A stretch of DNA of 64,000 nt, taken from the NCBI GenBank assembly GCA_028753945.1, contig JAPNXP010000012.1:3162001-3226000 (forward strand). Reading direction: 5' to 3'. The stretch comes from Hexactinellida sp. DTS-2022. Lineage: Eukaryota; Porifera; Hexactinellida. The notes under the pieces are model-generated. The model was not told where the DNA came from. It saw only the letters and a program-made list of their open reading frames with translations, and made no database searches. A program made the translations under genes and the position numbers. Shown piece after piece: positions 1-10,319 of the stretch (positions within the stretch are counted from its first letter, which is position 1; each line of letters opens with the position of its first letter).

Positions 1-396
1 TATACGGAAATTTGCTGAAGCCGCATACCTCAATAACCCTATATATTTGACATATACGAATATGGCCAATTGAATCAACATACACGACTTCCTATTCAAC
101 ATTAATACATTAATGCATTTAGTTTTAGGCTTTTAGCGATAACAATGGACTCGAGTCTGAAGACCCGAAATTGAGAGTCGACCGTCCTGACTCTATAGTA
201 TTATTAGCAGTCTTTTCTCTAACCTAATTTGAGTAATTTGTACATTCCTAATAGACTTGATATCCGCTTTATTCTGGCTATTTCCCGGATTGTAATTAAT
301 ACACACCATATTTGTTTGTATATCACCTGAACTCAATTTCTTTTAGTTATGCGAAATATTACCTTATTCTAGGAAACTAAAGTATCTAAATTAAAG
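1..396. other. AT-rich non-coding sequence, no gene seen
   Basis: No reading frame, domain or repeat could be recognised here. It lies upstream of the first visible exon of the giant gene. Because that exon begins mid-domain, this stretch is probably intronic, but it could be other non-coding sequence. Confidence 0.5.
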
Positions 397-540
397 TTGC
401 ACGCGGGCCGAATTTTTGTAACCGCTGCCCGCCCCGCGGCCCGCCATTTAGGTTAAACTGACCCGCAGCCCGCACGGGCCGCGGGCCGATATGAAAAATA
501 GACCCGAAACCCGCAACCGGCCCGCAAATAATCTATTACC
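397..540. repeat. GC-rich cluster, left partner of an inverted pair
   Basis: In otherwise AT-rich DNA this block is made of degenerate CCCGC and GGGCCG words. It begins with GTTGCACGCGGG. A matching cluster at 3020-3156 ends with the reverse complement of that word (CCCGCGTGCAAC in degenerate form). The two clusters may be subterminal regions of one transposon about 2.7 kb long, invaded by the elements between them. No target-site duplication was found. Confidence 0.5.
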
Positions 541-617
541 TTGTATATTAAATTTACATAACGATTTGCATTGTAAATGTTCGGAAAGCGCAATATACTC
601 CAATGTATGCAATCAAG

Positions 618-1269
618 CAGGGCTGTATCAACTCATTTTGAGTTGGTAAAAAAACTCATTTCCTCGGAACCAACTCATTCATTTATATTGTACCAACTCA
701 TTCAACTCATTCATTTGGATGTAACCAACTCATTCAATTTATCCAGTTTTATGCAACCAACTCATTTCAACTCATTTCAACTCATTCAACTCATTTCAAC
801 TCATTTTAAAACTCGTTCAACTCGACTCATTTAATTACACATTCAAATGCATGTAACTCACATGCAATTAACTCATTTAAAAAATTGTATACATATGCGA
901 TGCAAGCCACTGTTGCTAAAAAACTTGCTTCAGCACTATTTTCATGATTTCGAGTATTTTTCGAGTATTGAGATGGGATCTGCATCTCACTATGGGTTGA
1001 CGCAAATACTACTTATGCCACATGGCAGGACAATTATTGTCTATGATATATATTTTAACCAATTTTAGAAATGAGTTGGTTCAAACCAACCATTTCTAAA
1101 ATGAGTTGATTCAACCAACTCATTTCTAAAATGAGTTGAACTCATTTCAACTCATTCAAGTGAGCTATCAACTCATTCAACTCATTCATTTAGACCACTA
1201 CCAACTCATTCAACTCATTCAGAAAAATGAGTTGATTTTGCCAACTCAAAATGAGTTGATACAGCCCTG
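618..1269. mobile_element. hAT-type MITE with 8-bp target-site duplication
   Basis: The ends are inverted repeats starting CAGGGCTGTATCAACTCA. The element is flanked by a perfect 8-bp duplication, CAATCAAG, at 610-617 and 1270-1277. CAG...CTG termini and 8-bp duplications are typical of the hAT superfamily. The interior is mostly tandem copies of CAACTCATT in the left half and their complement AATGAGTTG in the right half, so the whole can fold back. It encodes nothing convincing. Confidence 0.88.
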
Positions 1270-1349
1270 CAATCAAGGCATGGCCCTGGTTTAATATAAT
1301 AATGATTTAATTCTAAAGTTTAGACGAATAAACAACAAACATATATATA

Positions 1350-2892
1350 GTCCAGCGGCATAGACATGAAGTTTCAACAGATTGTTCATTTTTTGATAAA
1401 AACACCAAAATTTATACACATGTACTTTGATGTAGTGCGAACATTTTTGGATATTGAGGCAATTGAAAAAGAGTCTATATCGGCCATGACAGCTCGTCAA
1501 AGTTAACACGTCCGATAGTGTTCGCCGGACTTGTTTCCCATAAAAACTTGTTCAAATTAAGTTATGTCGTCTTTTTATTGTTGAATTCGGTTTCCAAGTA
1601 AAATTTCCGATAAATTGATATATCACATAACCATATTTGGAAGAATTTTCCATAGCAACGCTGGAATGTACCAGGGATGTATGAAAAATTCCAAATTCCA
1701 ATTGTGTCCTTACCCGATCGAGTGACCCCTCTTTCGACTCCAATCGACTATCTGAGTATAATTATACACATACCGTCCCTATAAAACGTGATTTGATTAA
1801 AATTTTCAAGATTCACCGTGATTTAGCATAAATATCGAATAATTTTATCAAATCACGTTTTACAGGGTCGGTATGTGTATAATTATACTCAGGAATTTGA
1901 TTGGAGTCGAAATAGTGGTCACTCGATCGGGTAAGGACACAATTGGAGAATGGGATTTTTCATACATTCCTGGTACATTCCAGCGTAGCTATGGAAAAAC
2001 TCTTCCAAATATGGTCATGTGATAATTCAAATTATCGGAAATTTTAGTTGGAAACTGAATTCAACAATAAAAAGACGATATAATTTAATTTGGACAAGTT
2101 TTTATGGGAAACAAGTCCGGCGAACACTATCAGCGTGTTAACTTTGACGAGCTGTCATGGCCGATATAGACACTCTTTCAATTGCCTCAATATCCAAAAA
2201 TGTTCGAACTACATCAAAGTACAGGGCCCGTATTCACTAAGATTACTTAGTACTTAAGTACTAAGTATATACTTAAGTACTAAGTACGTACTTAGTTAAG
2301 TACATACTTAAGTCGTATTCACTAAGAAATATTGTTGTACTTAAGTACATACTTAACTAAGTACGTACTTAAGTACGAAATTGAATTATATTTATTGAAT
2401 TATATTTAATAGCATAGCATATTAGTGTATGGAATGCTATTGTAATAGCTTGCTGTATTCTTTAACTTTAAAAAGAATATTCTCAATGAAGTTCCTGTGA
2501 TTTTTGTGCTTGAGAAAAAACAGACTTTTAGAAAACAACAACCAATTGTAATAAATGTTGAAAATAGAATCATAAACTTCCCCTAAAGTAAAGCAAGTAT
2601 TACTAGAATTCTAATACAATGTTCTAATTAAACACCAACGTCTAAAGAGTCAATAAAAGAAAATTCTTATAAGTTAAGTCAACTTAGTAGGTTACTTAAG
2701 TTTTGTACTTAAGTATGTACTTAAGTACACACTTAAATCTTAATGAATACCAATCTTAGTGAATACGACTTAAGTACTAAGTACGTACTTAAGTACGTAC
2801 TTAACTTCTTAGTGAATACGGGCCCAGGTGTACAAATTTTGGTGCTTTTATCAAAAAAATGAACAATGTATGGTTGTGCCGCTGCACTAATA
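1350..2892. repeat. Long foldback element, interrupted by a nested insertion
   Basis: The left arm (about 1350-1807) and right arm (about 1838-2223, resuming at 2826-2892) are inverted copies around a loop near 1808-1837. The innermost arms share TAAAACGTGATTTGAT with its complement, and outer parts pair throughout (for example GTCCGGCGAACACTATC near 2115 against its complement near 1520). The arms have many mismatches, so the element is old. The right arm is split by the element at 2224-2825. Confidence 0.8.
2224..2825. mobile_element. Nested MITE with GGGCCCGTATTCACTAAG ends
   Basis: The inverted ends begin GGGCCCGTATTCACTAAG on the left and are mirrored on the right. Next to both ends are runs of palindromic ACTTAAGTA-type words. 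It sits inside the right arm of the surrounding foldback: that arm's pairing stops at 2223 and resumes at 2826, which fixes both borders. No clear target-site duplication was seen and no protein is encoded. Confidence 0.8.
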
Positions 2893-3019
2893 ACAAGGAG
2901 TTATGAGCTGAAAATAGTAATTACAGTAATTTGGGTAAATCGCTAAAGTTTAACAAGATGTTGAGTTAATTGGTCATTGAACTACTTGACTGTCCTGACC
3001 ATTGTTGAGTATAACGTAT

Positions 3020-3156
3020 TGTGCGGGCCTATTGCGGGGTGTTGCGGGCCAACGGCCCGCAACAAATATTATCGACCCGCAAGGCCCGCGGGCTGATAAT
3101 CAAACTCGGCCCGCATCCACGGGCTTGCGGGCCAGCCCGCCCCGCGTGCAACTCTG
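3020..3156. repeat. GC-rich cluster, right partner of the inverted pair
   Basis: This block is rich in GGCCCGC and GCGGGCC words and ends with CCGCGTGCAACTCTG. It is in inverted orientation to the cluster at 397-540. Several internal words are themselves palindromic, such as GCGGGCCAACGGCCCGC. It is probably the other terminal region of the same old element. Confidence 0.5.
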
Positions 3157-3389
3157 ATCAAAATGCGGACTTGATGCTATATCTCAGATGTAAGCGTAAC
3201 TTAATGCCTGGAATATATTAGTGTTTTAATTAAGTCTTCTGGATGAATAAAAGACTATTTTTCGAATATTTAGATTTAGTAGTAGATTCGAATATTATTA
3301 TACTTTATACGTAATTATATCAGGCGTCCCCGGAAGAGAAAATTTATTTACTAATTGCTATTTATCTATTTCTTATATTCCTTCTTTAG

Positions 3390-3945
3390 TTATCATATGA
3401 ATCTATCCAGTGGTATCTCTTTAAGTTCTTCCAGCTCTTCTTTATTCACCTTACTTTCTTCATCAAATTTAAACGCAATCAAGGCTATACCTATTTGTAC
3501 TTCTAGCAATGATTGTTTCATTTCCTTCAGCAGAGATTTAATTCTGGATATGGTGGGTTTGACAGTATTAGAGAGACCAGATGGGCATGCCTTACCTGTG
3601 TTTTTTGTTCCTGATGATAGCAGCCCTTCTTTAGTCAGTTTTGATGAATTTAATCTGAATAATCATTCCATCACTATTACAATTGATGAGACAATAAATA
3701 TACATACTATTAATTTTACATCGATAGTTTTACAGTGTCTCTTTGAGAACCCTCTGAGCAGTATTCAGCTTAAATATCCCGCTTCCGTTGTTCAAATTAA
3801 CTCAACTAAAATATACTATAATCTAAATATCATGGACATTGACAGGATCAAGCTAAATCCTTTCATTTGTAATTACAGAGGAGACTGTTATATTAAACTA
3901 TTTTCTTCATTTATAAAAGACATGAATGGCAATTCAATCTCAGAG
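3390..3945 (+). CDS. Giant Ig-like repeat protein, first visible exon (partial gene)
   Basis: This exon encodes the C-terminal half of domain R-13 and nearly all of R-12 (D at 3613). The acceptor is a pyrimidine-rich tract ending CTTCTTTAG at 3389; the preceding intron is phase 2, so at least one more exon lies upstream. The donor is GAG|GTAAGC at 3946. Both domains carry a cysteine pair where other domains have L-A-T...N-T-Y (TGT codons at 3496 and 3514, then 3868 and 3886). Both have the N-L-N-A-I-K or D-I-D-R-I-K motif and an I-x-D-M motif. Hydrophobic codons just before the exon could be mistaken for a signal peptide, but they lie in the pyrimidine tract and no ATG precedes them. Confidence 0.85.
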
Positions 3946-3957
3946 GTAAGCTGATAT

Positions 3958-4301
3958 CAGTGATGTTTTCCGTTACTATAACTTCCGTTACTTATTTGTT
4001 CCGTTACCGTCACTTTTTCTCTCCTGTTACCATTACTTTATTCCTTCCGTTACCGTTACTGCGTTACTTTTGTTCAGTTACTCCGTTTACCCTTAATCAG
4101 TTACCGTTACTTTAATGTAACGGTAATTCATTAAAAGTAACGGAGTAGCGGCATTGGAATATGTTTAACGTAGTAACGATAACAGTGTTACTGTAATGTA
4201 ATGGTAAGAGTAACTGATTAAAATAACAGTTACTAGTTAAAATTAGCGTAAGTCCGTTACCGTTACTTTACTCCGTTACTGAGAAACGGAGCACATCACT
4301 G
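3958..4301. mobile_element. MITE of CCGTTAC repeats, CAGTGATG ends
   Basis: The left end starts CAGTGATG and the right end stops with CATCACTG, its complement. The left half consists of degenerate CCGTTACTTT words and the right half of their complement GTAACGG, so it folds back. It lies in intron 1, thirteen bases past the donor. The hAT-like CAG...CTG ends suggest hAT origin, but no 8-bp duplication is visible. Confidence 0.7.
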
Positions 4302-4622
4302 AGTGACCGACATAGATGACAGATTGCTTTTAGCATTTCATAATATATAAATGTTATATTTACAACCAGAACCAGTGGTCAGGCCAGTGCTTGCTGACCG
4401 GACCGCTGCCTTACATAAATTATACTTGCGCGTTTAGCTTGCGTGGTCGTTTCACGGCAGAACTAGCGTTTCTAGCGCTAATTAGTTATTAGAATACCGT
4501 AGTGTTCGCGTAATCGCAAGTAGCATTTTGCACTAAATTTCCTTGCTAATAGTTCCAATTAGGCGGATTCAATTGCATCTACCAATCCGTTTTATACTAT
4601 TAATTGTATCAATTTTAACAGT
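4302..4622. other. Intronic spacer, nothing recognised
   Basis: This part of intron 1 lies between two MITEs. It contains a short inverted word near 4375-4405 (GGTCAGGCCAGTGC then GCTGACCGGACC) but no gene or transposon that I can name. Confidence 0.4.
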
Positions 4623-4630
4623 ATACTATG

Positions 4631-4983
4631 CAGGGGCGTAACTAGAGCGTTGGCCAGTGGGGGGGGGCAGGTGGCACATGAGGGGCCCCAGTAAATAAGA
4701 CGATTTTTAGTAGTATAAAACCTGATGTAAAAGATGTATTTTATAGTAGTATAAAATCTGTAATAAGCTGTATTTTATATTCTCCAGCGACCGAAATAGA
4801 TTTTAAAAATTAATTTCAAAAATATAGTTTCGCTATTTTCTTGTAGAATTAGTACTTAGTAGTATGCGTGCATTCATGTCCAGTTGTTCCCGACAAATCC
4901 GTTCCCAAGGGATATCTGGCCCCCACGGCAGAGGGGGAGGGCCATGGCCCCCCTGCCCCCTCTTCCCCCCCAGTACGCCCCTG
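4631..4983. mobile_element. hAT-type MITE, CAGGGGCGTA ends, 8-bp duplication
   Basis: The left end is CAGGGGCGTAACTAG and the right end is the complement of CAGGGGCGTACTGG. Both are followed inward by G-rich and C-rich runs. The flanks carry a perfect 8-bp duplication, ATACTATG, at 4623-4630 and 4984-4991. This marks a fairly young hAT-type insertion in intron 1, ending 72 bases before exon 2. No transposase is encoded. Confidence 0.9.
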
Positions 4984-5055
4984 ATACTATGTATAAAACT
5001 TGTATATAATATTGCAAATGTGACTGCGTTAAAGTAAATTTTATTTTGTTTGCAG

Positions 5056-5466
5056 GTGAATAATGTATTTCCTGGATATCCTGTTTTTGAATTTATACCT
5101 GACAAGACCTCACCTTATCTACTCTCTTTCGATATTAACTTGGCAAATGGGACTTTGATGCTCACTTTTTCTGAACCTGTTAGCGTCAGTTCTTTCCATC
5201 CCACATATTTAACACTTCATGGTGAATCTAATGCTACTTTTCTAAATGTCTCATCTATTTTCCCACTGAGTGGTGGTTATTCTAACTCTCTTAATGGAAG
5301 AATTATTATCTTAATTATATCTCCCAGTGATTTGTCTAATATTAAGGCTTCTAATTTTATTAAGAGTAAAGAGACAACATATTTGTCTATTTCAAACTTG
5401 ACTATTACTGATCTAGCATTAGTCCCAAATTTCGTGGTTACGATATCGCCGCTAACTCCTATTCAG
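5056..5466 (+). CDS. Giant Ig-like repeat protein, exon 2
   Basis: The acceptor is TTTGTTTGCAG at 5055 and the donor is CAG|GTTTGC at 5467; both flanking introns are phase 0. The exon completes domain R-12 and holds almost all of R-11, starting at the D-K-T-S-P-Y-L motif (5101). R-11 has an S-E-P-V variant of the usual S-E-T-V, an L-S-G-G turn and a D-L-S-N-I-K motif. Spliced domain length across the exon 1/2 junction is 126 residues, in the normal range, which supports the model. The protein function is inferred to be extracellular and structural from the domain type only. Confidence 0.87.
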
Positions 5467-5537
5467 GTTTGCTATTTTTTATTTTATTTTAAATATAATT
5501 TTCTTACCATTTTATATCCCATTTGTAATTCAATATA

Positions 5538-5796
5538 CCGTATTTCCCCGAATATGCGCCCCGACGCTTATTGTTTTCGTGGGCCAAAATAATCCTGAAA
5601 TTTTTGTGAAAAATTCAGAATATAATATTTAAGTGGGTTCTAATGGTTTCCACGAACAGTATACCTACTGAAGTTGCCAAAATCAATGGAATTACTTTAC
5701 AGTGATCTAGTAATGTGTTTAAATTTTATCATACCAATGTCATTTTTATTGACCCGGCGCTTATTCAAGCCCCGGCGCTTATTCGGGGAAATACGG
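5538..5796. mobile_element. MITE with CCGTATTTCCCCGAA ends, TA duplication
   Basis: The inverted ends start CCGTATTTCCCCGAATA and are flanked by TA on both sides (5536-5537 and 5797-5798), as in Tc1/mariner-type insertions. The right part contains GGCGCTTATTC words in tandem. It lies near the start of intron 2 and encodes nothing recognisable. Confidence 0.8.
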
Positions 5797-6445
5797 TAGT
5801 TGCATATGGTCCGAGATTTTCCTTGTGAATTTAATGGTTTGTTATTTATTAGTTAATTAATAACTCAATAATTCTTTAGGGTACCTCGTTCAGCTATATT
5901 TAAAGGTTAGTTTGTTAGCTCAAATAAATTGAAACCTGTGGTTGGTAAATTATACGCAATTAATTATTTTAATTAATTGCATTGCAAATTAATTTACATA
6001 CTAACTCTGGATTGCAAAATATTTGATTTAATTGATAGTAATGTCACGACCTAATTAATGTTTGTACGTATATCGACCTCCGTGTACCAATAACAAATAC
6101 GATTAAGAACGGTATAATTATCAAGCTAGTCACAGAATAATAAGTGAGTATTTGAGTAAAGGAACACTAGCCTATATATAAGTTATTTAGATTAAGTAGC
6201 TTTGATTCAGTGATCCTGTTATGGACCTAATTTAACCTATTATATCATTTCCCTCCACACACCCTGGTTATCGCTGTCGTATAATAATTCCTCAGACTAT
6301 TGAGCTCCTAGTAATTTTCTGGATGGTGTCCTTATCTCTCAGACCTGTACCGGGGCGCTGACTTAAGCTCTCTTAGCATTCGCATGCGGTATCTGGCTCA
6401 TATTCTTTGTATTTCTGATCAGCACCCCTGTGAATCACCTATTTC
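5797..6445. other. Intronic sequence before the retroelement relic
   Basis: No gene was seen. The last 200 bases may be 3' sequence of the minus-strand Ty3/gypsy relic, possibly part of an LTR, but I could not identify a matching LTR on the far side. Confidence 0.35.
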
Positions 6446-6448
6446 GCT

Positions 6449-6962
6449 TCAAAAGTCGATGTGAATATCTATTGCGTTGCCTATTGATGGGGTGATTACT
6501 GACCTTTGGCATGGGTCAGAGACTAATATTTTACACTGGTTGAAATGTATCATTTTCTCTATCTTTCTTCCCTTTGCCTCCTGATTGGCCAAGACGTTCT
6601 GTCCAATTCTCTTCAGAACAGGATAGGGTCCTTTGAAATGTTGATTCAATCCGCTTTTCCTGTTATGTTCCCAGTTCTCCAAACTTATTCCTGAATCACT
6701 TTACCCCTATCATGAGCTCTTTTCATCTTCTCTCGCGCTATCTCCAAGTTTTCTTCCACTTCCTCGACAACACATTTCACCAGCTCCTCCGTTTCTTTAA
6801 TATACTGTAGGATGGGGTAGTTACCATGCCTTTCGCATCTAGTGCGGATAACGAGAGTGGCTTTGGGTCTACCCCGATCATGATTCGGTAGTGTGTTAAC
6901 CCTGTACTATCGTAGGTATGGAATTCAGGATATAACCTACTTTGGGAAGTAGTAATGGCCAA
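6449..6962 (-). pseudogene. Integrase C-terminal region, Ty3/gypsy relic
   Basis: Two short frames carry typical integrase tail sequence: an N-x-H-F-K-G-P-Y-P-V-L block followed by a V-x-F/H-F-N-Q-C-K-like end (6449-6682), and a T-G-L-T-H-Y-x-x-M-I-G block upstream (6777-6962) that matches the T-G-x-x-P-y-x-l-x-f-G segment after the catalytic core. The two parts are in different frames. Confidence 0.75.
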
Positions 6963-7009
6963 CTATCTATTGATAATTCATTTCTTGCAACAGACATCTC
7001 ATTATTTGT

Positions 7010-7430
7010 TCAACTCTTGAATGCCTTGTTCACTTTTTCCGTCTCCCTCAGGGTAATAGGGAGAGCTCCTTTCTTTCCAATGCCATATTTGGCCGATGCT
7101 ACCCTCACTTGAGTTCCGTCTACGTTTGGACTTTGATCGCTTAACATATAATTTAGAGGACCATGAACCCATTCGTCAAGAATCGCGCTCACGATAGTGG
7201 ATGCCTCCTGATCTGCCATTCGGCACAACTCAACGAATTTCCAATTTCTATGTTGGGTTGAATCCCATGGAAGCGTAGCTACATCGAAGGCTACGATATC
7301 TCGAGGTTCTTTGCCACGATGAGTGGGACCAATTTCTCTTTGGATTGATTCTTTGGTTTATTTTTCTGAAAAATCAAACATCCTCTACAATATCGATCTA
7401 TGTCCGAGTCCATGCTCATTCAGTTGTTTG
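7010..7430 (-). pseudogene. Integrase zinc-binding region and catalytic core, broken
   Basis: The core carries L-S-D-Q-S-P-N-V-D-G-T, the second catalytic Asp region of retroviral-type integrases, in the frame at 7010-7228. Upstream on the minus strand (about 7365-7425) is D-I-D-R-Y-C-R-G-C, which matches the cysteine half of the integrase H2C2 zinc finger. Frame changes separate them. Confidence 0.75.
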
Positions 7431-7559
7431 ATCGCTGCAGATATATTGGGATCGTCATCTTGAACGTGTCTCATCCTTTTTCGAAACTCAGGTTCCTTTG
7501 CTGACTCAAATAAATGTGCCTCTCGAACTGTTCCTGATCGTCGTTCACCGCCCAATCGA

Positions 7560-7698
7560 TCATACTATCCATTCGTGATATGTAATCTGCTGATGCGTTC
7601 TCCGCAACTCTGTAATTAAACGTTTCTAATTCCTGGATTCATCTATCGATTTTTCCACGTGGAACCTTCTGCTGTCTCAACCAGACGAGAGGGTAGTG
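7560..7698 (-). pseudogene. RNase H, C-terminal half
   Basis: Minus-strand sequence here reads as W-L-R-Q-Q-K then R-x-I-Q-E-L-E-T-F-N-Y and, further on, A-S-A-D-Y-I-S-R. This matches the end of Ty3/gypsy RNase H (W-i-x-e-L-x-x-F-n-y ... A-D-x-L-S-R). Its first half lies beyond the insertion at 7701-8832. Confidence 0.75.
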
Positions 7699-7700
7699 CA

Positions 7701-8832
7701 CAGTGGTTTAGAAGCAAAGAATAGCAAAAAAATGATTTCATTTGAATGGTTTCAACTCCTTTTGGATTGGTTAAATAACTCTAATTTCAAATTGCTAATC
7801 AATTGAGTGCCTAGAAGTGATAGAATTCTTGCTTCAATTATGCATGAAATTTAGTTAAGATTGCGGTTTCGGTAATTCTAATATTAGCCTCATTTCTAGT
7901 TAAGAGCTAGTTCATTTTGGAATTATCTATTAAGCTGCATTCAACTTTCTTATATATAATTCGAATATGCTAAATATAATTCACTTGTTTTGATTACTGT
8001 ATCTTCAACACATTAATTTTAAATTCAATTTTATTTCTGCTACTTCACACAAGTGTAGTATTATTTTTGAAAACTTTTTGAAGTAACCGCAAAATTAAAC
8101 ACCAAAAAACACCACTAAGAAATTAATACTTGTTATGCAGAACAGCATGTAGAAAAATATATTAAAATGACAAACCCCGAAACAGTGCGCAACTTTAAAT
8201 ATTTTAGCGAATTCCATTGTCACTTTGTGTTGCTATGAAAATGCTAAAACTAATTATTCGCTACTATTCAGTAGTATATCTTATTTGGTTACCCAAATGT
8301 ATGTAAATATTGTCTATTAAGAACAACTGAGCACTTAAGTACAATTTCATCAATGAGAGCAGCGAACTATGAACTCATATTGGGATTTTGATATTGAAGG
8401 AAGTTAGTTTTGCACAATTCGGGGGTTATTTAGTGTGATGTACAAGTGACAGCTATGCTAGAAAAAGTCATCTAGGGTTTATATGAGTTCTAATACACAT
8501 TATAATTACATTCAGTAACCATCTACCCACTTTACATGAGTGTACAAATCCTTATATCCTTTGGGGACCTGACTTATACGAAATATTCCCCATGTTCAAG
8601 ATATTTTAACGATAACTGTGGGTGAGAATTAAAAGATTGTTAACAAACCAAAAATTTGTGTTTCATTGATTTACAACAAATCGCCCAGACCTAAACTTAA
8701 AAGAGTGGATACATCATTTTTGATGATGCCATTCAATTCGCAGCTATCAATAACCCATATGCATTTAATACATTTATATGTCTACCTGCAACCAGGATAC
8801 CTATTCTTTACTAACTCCCATTTTTACCACTG
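7701..8832. mobile_element. Insertion splitting the RNase H of the Ty3/gypsy relic
   Basis: RNase H similarity stops at about 7700 and resumes at about 8833. The borders carry short inverted ends, CAGTGGTTTAGAAGC on the left and the complement of CAGTGGTAAAAATGG on the right, both followed inward by AAAGAATAG-like words. It is 1.1 kb long, AT-rich and has no recognisable protein. Flanking duplications are too decayed to call (GTAGTG-like against GTTGTG-like). It may be a non-autonomous hAT-type element. Confidence 0.6.
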
Positions 8833-8935
8833 TGTTGTGGTCCGAGATAAAACGAATCTTTGGAGCCGTCTGCAAGTACTTTCTGAATTTACGACTAGCC
8901 ACTATCAATGCCCAGCATTCAAGTTTTCCGGCTGA
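8833..8935 (-). pseudogene. RNase H, N-terminal half
   Basis: On the minus strand this reads D-Y-S-A-G-K-L-E-C-W-A-L-I-V-A-S-R-K-F, then I-R-F-I-S-D-H-N. It closely matches the Ty3/gypsy RNase H pattern y-S-x-x-E-x-E-C-l-A-l-V-x-A ... f-x-D-H. The stretch ends exactly where the 1.1-kb insertion begins. Confidence 0.82.
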
Positions 8936-9199
8936 GTAATCTTCTGTGTGGGGTCAACCCCGATGAGGAGAAGGAAATAGGTCGAAGATTCTCACTCGCG
9001 CCTCCGAGTTCCGGGGATAGCACTCCACCCACGGCTACCGATGATGCCTCAACTTGCAACAATAATACCGAACTCCAACTGGAAAAACAAGCACTACCGG
9101 TGCATCAACCAATCTTACTTTTAGCGTTTCAAAAGCTTGCTGCCTCGTTCCAAATCCATTCTACTGACTCGCTTGTCAAATGATATAGGGGATCTGCTA

Positions 9200-9990
9200 C
9201 ATCTGCGAATTTCGGCACGTGCTCATGGTAAAATTTACCGATCCTAGGAATTTGAGTAATTCCTTCTTTGTATTGGGAATCCTCGCGTTTCTAATCTTTT
9301 CCACTAGTCTAGGAACCGCGTAATGTCCCTATTCCGAAACCATATGCCCAACAATTTCCCTTGAAGTAGCCGAATAAACATTTGTGCCTTCTGAGTTGAA
9401 TATTTCTTCCTTAAGGCCTCTAATGTTGCATTTAAGTAACGTAGGTTTCCCTCAAATCTGATCGAATGCACGCAGACGTCGTCAACATATGGATCAGCTC
9501 TGTCTACGGATCTCAGAGTTTCGTCCATTAAATGCTGGTAAGTAGAACCGCTATTTATTTGACCAAATGGAATATGATTGAATTCATATAAGCATTTCGG
9601 AGTTATGAATGCAGTCTTTTATTTATCTTTTTCGTTTATTTCAATAGCCCAATATGCCGACGCTCCGTCAAGGATTGAATAATATGAATCTCCTTGCATT
9701 CTATCTACTATCTAGGATATCTTTTGGATGGGGGCACCGGGTTTGAATCAGCGCGTGTTACCTTGTTAAGCTCTCTGAAATCTACGCAGAACCGCTTAGT
9801 ACTACCGTCCCGTTTGGTGACAAGTATTACCCTGCTCGCTCAGGGTGAGTTGGAGGGGCGACATATTTGGTTCGATATCATTTCCCGTATCTGTGACATC
9901 ACTTCCTCCTCACGGAAGGGACTACAGGATACGATTTCTGTTTTACCGGTTGTGCACTTCCCGTGTCGATTACATGCCTAACTCATTTGA
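9200..9990 (-). pseudogene. Reverse transcriptase, Ty3/gypsy type
   Basis: The fingers region is visible on the minus strand near 9755-9860 as V-I-L-V-T-K-R-D-G-S-T-K-R-F-C-V-D-F-R, followed by E-L-N-K-V-T. The catalytic Y-V-D-D box lies in the frame at 9304-9528, followed by the V-C-V-H-S segment. Frames change between these parts and stops interrupt them, so it is a relic. Confidence 0.85.
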
Positions 9991-10050
9991 CTACTATAGG
10001 AGACTTGGGGTTGTCAGCAAACACATCTGCATCTTTCTTAAGAAGTATGA

Positions 10051-10317
10051 CTAACTCTTTCTTCTGAACATTGGATAAATCTGGATTAACATCAAAGTGC
10101 CGTTTTCTTCGTTACCGCTCGATTTCTCGAATGCATAGTTTGGCTCGGAATCGCTTGTAGAAATTGATCCTGAAATGTACGCTCTCATTAGGGGTGCCCC
10201 TCCTTCTATTGTGAACTGAGAATCTTTCCACACATCGCCAATACATAACTTGTGATTTTTTCCTATTAATTCCGGCACTCCAAACATCGCCAGTAGATCT
10301 CGTCCTAAGATGCGAAA
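10051..10317 (-). pseudogene. Retropepsin-like protease, C-terminal part
   Basis: The minus strand reads I-L-G-R-D-L-L-A-M-F-G-V-P, the conserved I-[IL]-G-x-D-[LF]-L close of the retroelement aspartic protease. It lies directly upstream of the reverse transcriptase. The catalytic D-T/S-G was not found, so the relic seems truncated near 10320. Confidence 0.65.
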
Positions 10318-10319
10318 TT

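Larger units (their letters stand above)
6449..10317 (-). pseudogene. Decayed Ty3/gypsy retrotransposon pol region
   Basis: Read on the minus strand, the domains follow Ty3/gypsy order: protease end, reverse transcriptase, RNase H, integrase with its C-terminal part. Each can be recognised, but all are broken by stops and frameshifts, and RNase H is split by another insertion. No gag region and no LTR pair were found. It lies inside intron 2, antisense to the giant gene. It is almost certainly inactive. Confidence 0.85.

Noticed and set aside
577-1068. Two open frames of 85 and 73 residues
   Set aside because: They lie on the tandem CAACTCATT repeats of the hAT MITE, and their low-complexity translation reflects the repeat.
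3021-3221. A 66-residue open frame with Arg/Gly/Pro-rich sequence
   Set aside because: It is produced by the GC-rich inverted cluster and has no recognisable domain.
3355-3396. A hydrophobic run just before exon 1 that could be a signal peptide and gene start
   Set aside because: It is not preceded by an ATG (it would need TTG), it is the pyrimidine-rich tract of a splice acceptor, and the exon starts in the middle of a domain. The true start must lie upstream of the window.
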